Source: an uncultured Lactobacillus sp. (lineage in GTDB: Bacteria > Bacillota > Bacilli > Lactobacillales > Lactobacillaceae). Taken from it: a DNA stretch of 7,995 nucleotides. Both the position numbers and the translations under genes were made by a program. The stretch is taken from assembly GCA_947252915.1 (NCBI GenBank), contig CAMXWI010000033.1, positions 1 through 7,995 of the forward strand, written 5' to 3'. Positions 6,251 through 7,995 of this stretch are shown one piece after another (the stretch's first letter is position 1; the number at the start of each line of letters is the position of its first letter). Below the pieces are notes generated by a model. That model did not search any database, was not told the DNA's origin, and saw only the letters and a list, made by a program, of their open reading frames with translations.

Positions 6251-6440
6251 ACTTTTAATAAGAGCGACCAACAGAGAGACTAATCTGAGCTGAAAGTTAG
6301 TCGTCGTTCATGGCATTAATTCACGCGTGAAATGGGTGGTTCCATTATTGACCGAGAGGTAAGTCCAAATGACTTATAAAGATGGGTGGAACCGCGTTGA
6401 CAAACGTCCCTGGTATTTGTAGTACCAGGGACGTTTTTTT
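6249..6440 (+). promoter_or_regulatory. T-box leader, probably tRNA-Gly, of the permease
   Basis: The core ATGGGTGGAACCGCG (6382-6396) is followed by a 12-bp terminator stem (6404-6415 with 6423-6434) and a T-run to 6440. Stem I is short: AGCGAC/GTCGTT (6263-6268, 6303-6308), an AG-rich bulge (CAACAGAGAG), then ACTAA/TTAGT. The 3' side of the specifier loop reads CAUGGCA; GGC at 6312-6314 is followed by A, as in the other two leaders. The bulge UGGA (6387-6390) calls for a U73 discriminator, which fits tRNA-Gly and excludes tRNA-Met. The CycA-like product agrees. The T-box itself is certain; glycine is the best reading. Confidence 0.85.
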
Positions 6441-6443
6441 GTG

Positions 6444-6450
6444 AAAGGAG
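6444..6450 (+). promoter_or_regulatory. Ribosome binding site of the permease
   Basis: AAAGGAG lies eight bases before ATG 6459 and three bases after the T-box terminator T-run. Termination therefore removes the ribosome binding site from the transcript. Confidence 0.9.
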
Positions 6451-6458
6451 ATTGAAAG

Positions 6459-7814
6459 ATGGATGAACAACAAGAACAAAAATTATCACGTTCACTAAAA
6501 AGTCGTCATATCACGATGATTGCGATTGGTGGTGCGATTGGGACCGGACTCTTCTTGGGATCCGGGAGTGCCATTAAAGCCGCCGGGCCGTCAATTATTT
6601 TGACATATTTGATTGTCGGAATCTTCTGTTTCTTTATGATGCGCGCCCTTGGTGAGCTTTTGCTCGCCGATACTAGTAAACATTCCTTTATCGATTCAGT
6701 GAAGGAATATCTTGGTGATCGGATGGAATTTATTGCTGGTTGGACGTATTGGTCGTGTTGGCTCAGTCTTGCGATGGCGGATTTAACCGCGACCGGGATT
6801 TACTTAAAGTACTGGTTTCCTAATTTACCGCAGTGGATTGGTCCACTCGTCATTATTATTTTGCTGATGTTGGTTAACATGGTAAACGTTGGGTTATTTG
6901 GTGAACTTGAATCCTGGTTTTCCACGATTAAGGTTTTAGCGATTGTCGCACTAATTGTTGTTGGTTTAGTGATGGTGATTTTACAGACACCAACGAAGGC
7001 AGGACACGCTAGTTTAGTTAACCTAGTAAGCCATGGTGGATTCTTCCCGAAGGGGCCGATTGGTTTCTTGATGTCGTTTCAAATGGTTGTCTTTGCCTTT
7101 GTTGGAATTGAAATGGTTGGTTTAACCGCTGGGGAAACAAAAAACCCAGAGGCGGATATTCCAAAGGCAATTAATACCCTGCCAGTTCGGATTGGGTTGT
7201 TCTATATTGGTTCAATGCTCGCAATTATGGTCTACCCTTGGACAGATATTAAGACAAGCTCAAGCCCGTTTGTTCAAGTCTTTGCGGGAATTGGGGTGAC
7301 AAGTGCCGCCGCAATTTTAAACTTTGTGGTACTGACTGCTGCAATGTCAGCCACTAATAGTGCCATCTTCTCAACTAGTCGCTCGTTGTACTCACTGGCT
7401 GCTGGTGGGAATGCGCCAGCTCGTTTCCAAAAATTGAGTGCTAAGGCAGTACCAAACCAGGCGCTGCAATTCTCTTCACTAATCCTATTTGTGGTGGTGA
7501 TTTTAAACTATGTGATGCCTGCGGGAATTTTCGAATTGATTTCCGGAGTATCAACCATTAACTTCATTTTTGTATGGCTCTTTATTCTGTGGTGCCACAT
7601 TAAGTACCGACAAGCTCATCCAAAGGGAGTAGCTGGGTTCTCAATGCCGGGATTCCCAGTAACGGATTGGTTAACCATTATTTTCTTTGTTGCGGTCTTG
7701 ATTATTTTGCTCTTTATTCCAGCAACGAGCCCGGCATTATTTGTTTCGGTACTGTTCTTTATTTGTCTCTTTATTGGATATACGTTTGTGGAGCGGTCAC
7801 GACAACATAAATAA
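6459..7814 (+). CDS. cycA: AAT-family amino acid permease, CycA-like (glycine/D-Ala/D-Ser)
   Basis: This 451-residue polytopic membrane protein belongs to the amino acid transporter (AAT) family of the APC superfamily: 12 membrane segments, proton-driven uptake. The first helix carries IAIGGAIGTGLFLGSG (21-36), and AGETKNPEADIPKAI (224-238) is the family signature loop. Approximate segments are 20-38, 45-63, 91-117, 127-147, 156-175, 201-222, 243-262, 274-296, 336-352, 357-380, 402-420 and 424-445. Stretches such as GWTYWSCW, FAFVGIEMVG, SPFVQVF and NFVVLTAA match recalled E. coli CycA closely. That suggests glycine, D-alanine or D-serine transport and agrees with a T-box whose bulge and specifier fit tRNA-Gly. 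Other AAT substrates cannot be excluded. It is a single-gene unit divergent from tyrS; a cre-like site overlaps its stop. Confidence 0.9.
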   Translation: MDEQQEQKLSRSLKSRHITMIAIGGAIGTGLFLGSGSAIKAAGPSIILTYLIVGIFCFFMMRALGELLLADTSKHSFIDSVKEYLGDRMEFIAGWTYWSCWLSLAMADLTATGIYLKYWFPNLPQWIGPLVIIILLMLVNMVNVGLFGELESWFSTIKVLAIVALIVVGLVMVILQTPTKAGHASLVNLVSHGGFFPKGPIGFLMSFQMVVFAFVGIEMVGLTAGETKNPEADIPKAINTLPVRIGLFYIGSMLAIMVYPWTDIKTSSSPFVQVFAGIGVTSAAAILNFVVLTAAMSATNSAIFSTSRSLYSLAAGGNAPARFQKLSAKAVPNQALQFSSLILFVVVILNYVMPAGIFELISGVSTINFIFVWLFILWCHIKYRQAHPKGVAGFSMPGFPVTDWLTIIFFVAVLIILLFIPATSPALFVSVLFFICLFIGYTFVERSRQHK

Positions 7815-7815
7815 G

Positions 7816-7829
7816 TCATAGCGCTTTCA
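7816..7829 (-). promoter_or_regulatory. Catabolite-responsive element (cre)
   Basis: Read on the minus strand, TGAAAGCGCTATGA matches the CcpA operator consensus TGWAARCGYTWNCA at 13 of 14 positions; the mismatch is G for C near the end. Its centre is about 64 bases upstream of the predicted start at 7887. CcpA-activated genes such as B. subtilis ackA have cre sites in this distance range, but repression or chance remain possible. Confidence 0.55.
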
Positions 7830-7844
7830 TTACCGTAATGAGCG
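7822..7844 (+). terminator. Weak hairpin after the permease
   Basis: CGCT (7822-7825) pairs with AGCG (7841-7844), and CATTA (7828-7832) with TAATG (7836-7840), with a CCG loop and a two-base bulge. Only GATTTAATTG follows, so termination is doubtful. The hairpin overlaps the cre element, which may be its real reason for symmetry. Confidence 0.35.
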
Positions 7845-7851
7845 GATTTAA

Positions 7852-7880
7852 TTGCTATTTTAATTCATGAGAATTATAAT
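7852..7880 (+). promoter_or_regulatory. Promoter of the next, truncated unit
   Basis: TTGCTA (7852-7857) and a perfect TATAAT (7875-7880) have a 17-bp spacer. Transcription would start near 7887 and run off the end of the genomic sequence at 7956 without reaching a start codon. Confidence 0.75.
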
Positions 7881-7883
7881 AAA

Positions 7884-7954
7884 GATGTGGAAAGATCAGT
7901 ACCGTTGCCTGATAACAACCTGTAAATAACAGGAATCACTCTTACCCCCACATC
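7884..7954 (+). ncRNA. Candidate structured leader RNA, unassigned
   Basis: GATGTGG (7884-7890) is complementary to CCACATC (7948-7954), enclosing ATCAG/CTGAT (7895-7899, 7909-7913) and CCTGT/ACAGG (7919-7923, 7929-7933). Together these form a possible three-way junction just after the promoter. No known riboswitch consensus is recognised. The predicted start at about 7887 would shorten the closing stem by up to three pairs. The sequence is cut by the adapter. Confidence 0.35.
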
Positions 7955-7956
7955 AC

Positions 7957-7995
7957 CTGTCTCTTATACACATCTGACGCTGCCGACGATTGCTC
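7957..7995. other. Nextera sequencing adapter, not genomic
   Basis: CTGTCTCTTATACACATCT (7957-7975) is the Tn5 mosaic end used in Illumina Nextera libraries. It is followed directly by GACGCTGCCGACGA (7976-7989), the rest of the read-1 transposase adapter in reverse complement. The last six bases (7990-7995) are probably the beginning of a sample index. This is library read-through left in an assembly. Confidence 0.98.

Noticed and set aside
6310..6312. AUG (methionine) as specifier of the permease T-box
   Set aside because: The codon would be followed by G rather than A, and the UGGA bulge needs U73, while bacterial tRNA-Met has A73. GGC two bases on fits better.
7905..7915. CTGATAAC resembling a hammerhead ribozyme core
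   Set aside because: The required CUGANGA is not met and the conserved GAAA strand is not in the right place.
1..7956. CRISPR arrays, tRNA or rRNA genes, insertion sequences, prophage genes
   Set aside because: No regularly spaced repeats, cloverleaf, rRNA signature or transposase coding was seen; the mosaic end at 7957 is a sequencing adapter, not a transposon.

Overview
The window is chromosomal DNA from a Gram-positive, low-to-moderate-GC lactic acid bacterium. The protein families, the PLP-dependent glutamate decarboxylase, the use of tRNA-sensing T-box leaders and the AAAGGAG-type ribosome binding sites all point to Lactobacillaceae. A Limosilactobacillus or related genus is plausible, but the sequence alone does not settle it. 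The right edge is the physical end of a sequenced fragment: bases 7957-7989 are the Illumina Nextera transposase adapter, followed by six probable index bases, so genomic DNA stops at 7956.

Left part (1-3270, + strand): a 194-base upstream region with inverted repeats, then gadB (glutamate decarboxylase, acid resistance and GABA formation), then gltX (glutamyl-tRNA synthetase) with its own extended -10 promoter, a leader hairpin and a strong terminator. gadB next to gltX is a known arrangement in lactobacilli; no gadC antiporter gene is visible. Unusual points in gadB are a strong Shine-Dalgarno 37 nt from the ATG, altered residues beside the PLP-binding residues, and no C-terminal tail beyond LNH-K.

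Middle part (3277-6161, - strand): tyrS and then trpS, each with its own promoter and T-box leader. The specifier codons are readable: UAC for tyrS and UGG for trpS. The T-box bulge base matches the discriminator base of the expected tRNA in both cases. No separate tyrS terminator is visible before the trpS leader.

Right part (6215-7956, + strand, divergent from tyrS): a perfect-consensus promoter, a third T-box leader that best fits tRNA-Gly (GGC specifier, UGGA bulge pairing with UCCA), and a CycA-like AAT-family permease for glycine/D-alanine/D-serine-type substrates. A catabolite-responsive (cre) element overlaps the permease stop codon. A new promoter follows, and the start of a transcript that can fold into a three-way junction, cut off by the adapter.

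Taken together the region is an aminoacylation and amino-acid-supply cluster: three T-box-controlled units sense uncharged Tyr, Trp and probably Gly tRNAs, beside a glutamate-consuming acid-stress gene paired with the enzyme that charges tRNA-Glu. The least ordinary parts are the gadB start region and active site, the possible sequestering helix in the cycA-like T-box, and the truncated structured leader at the end.
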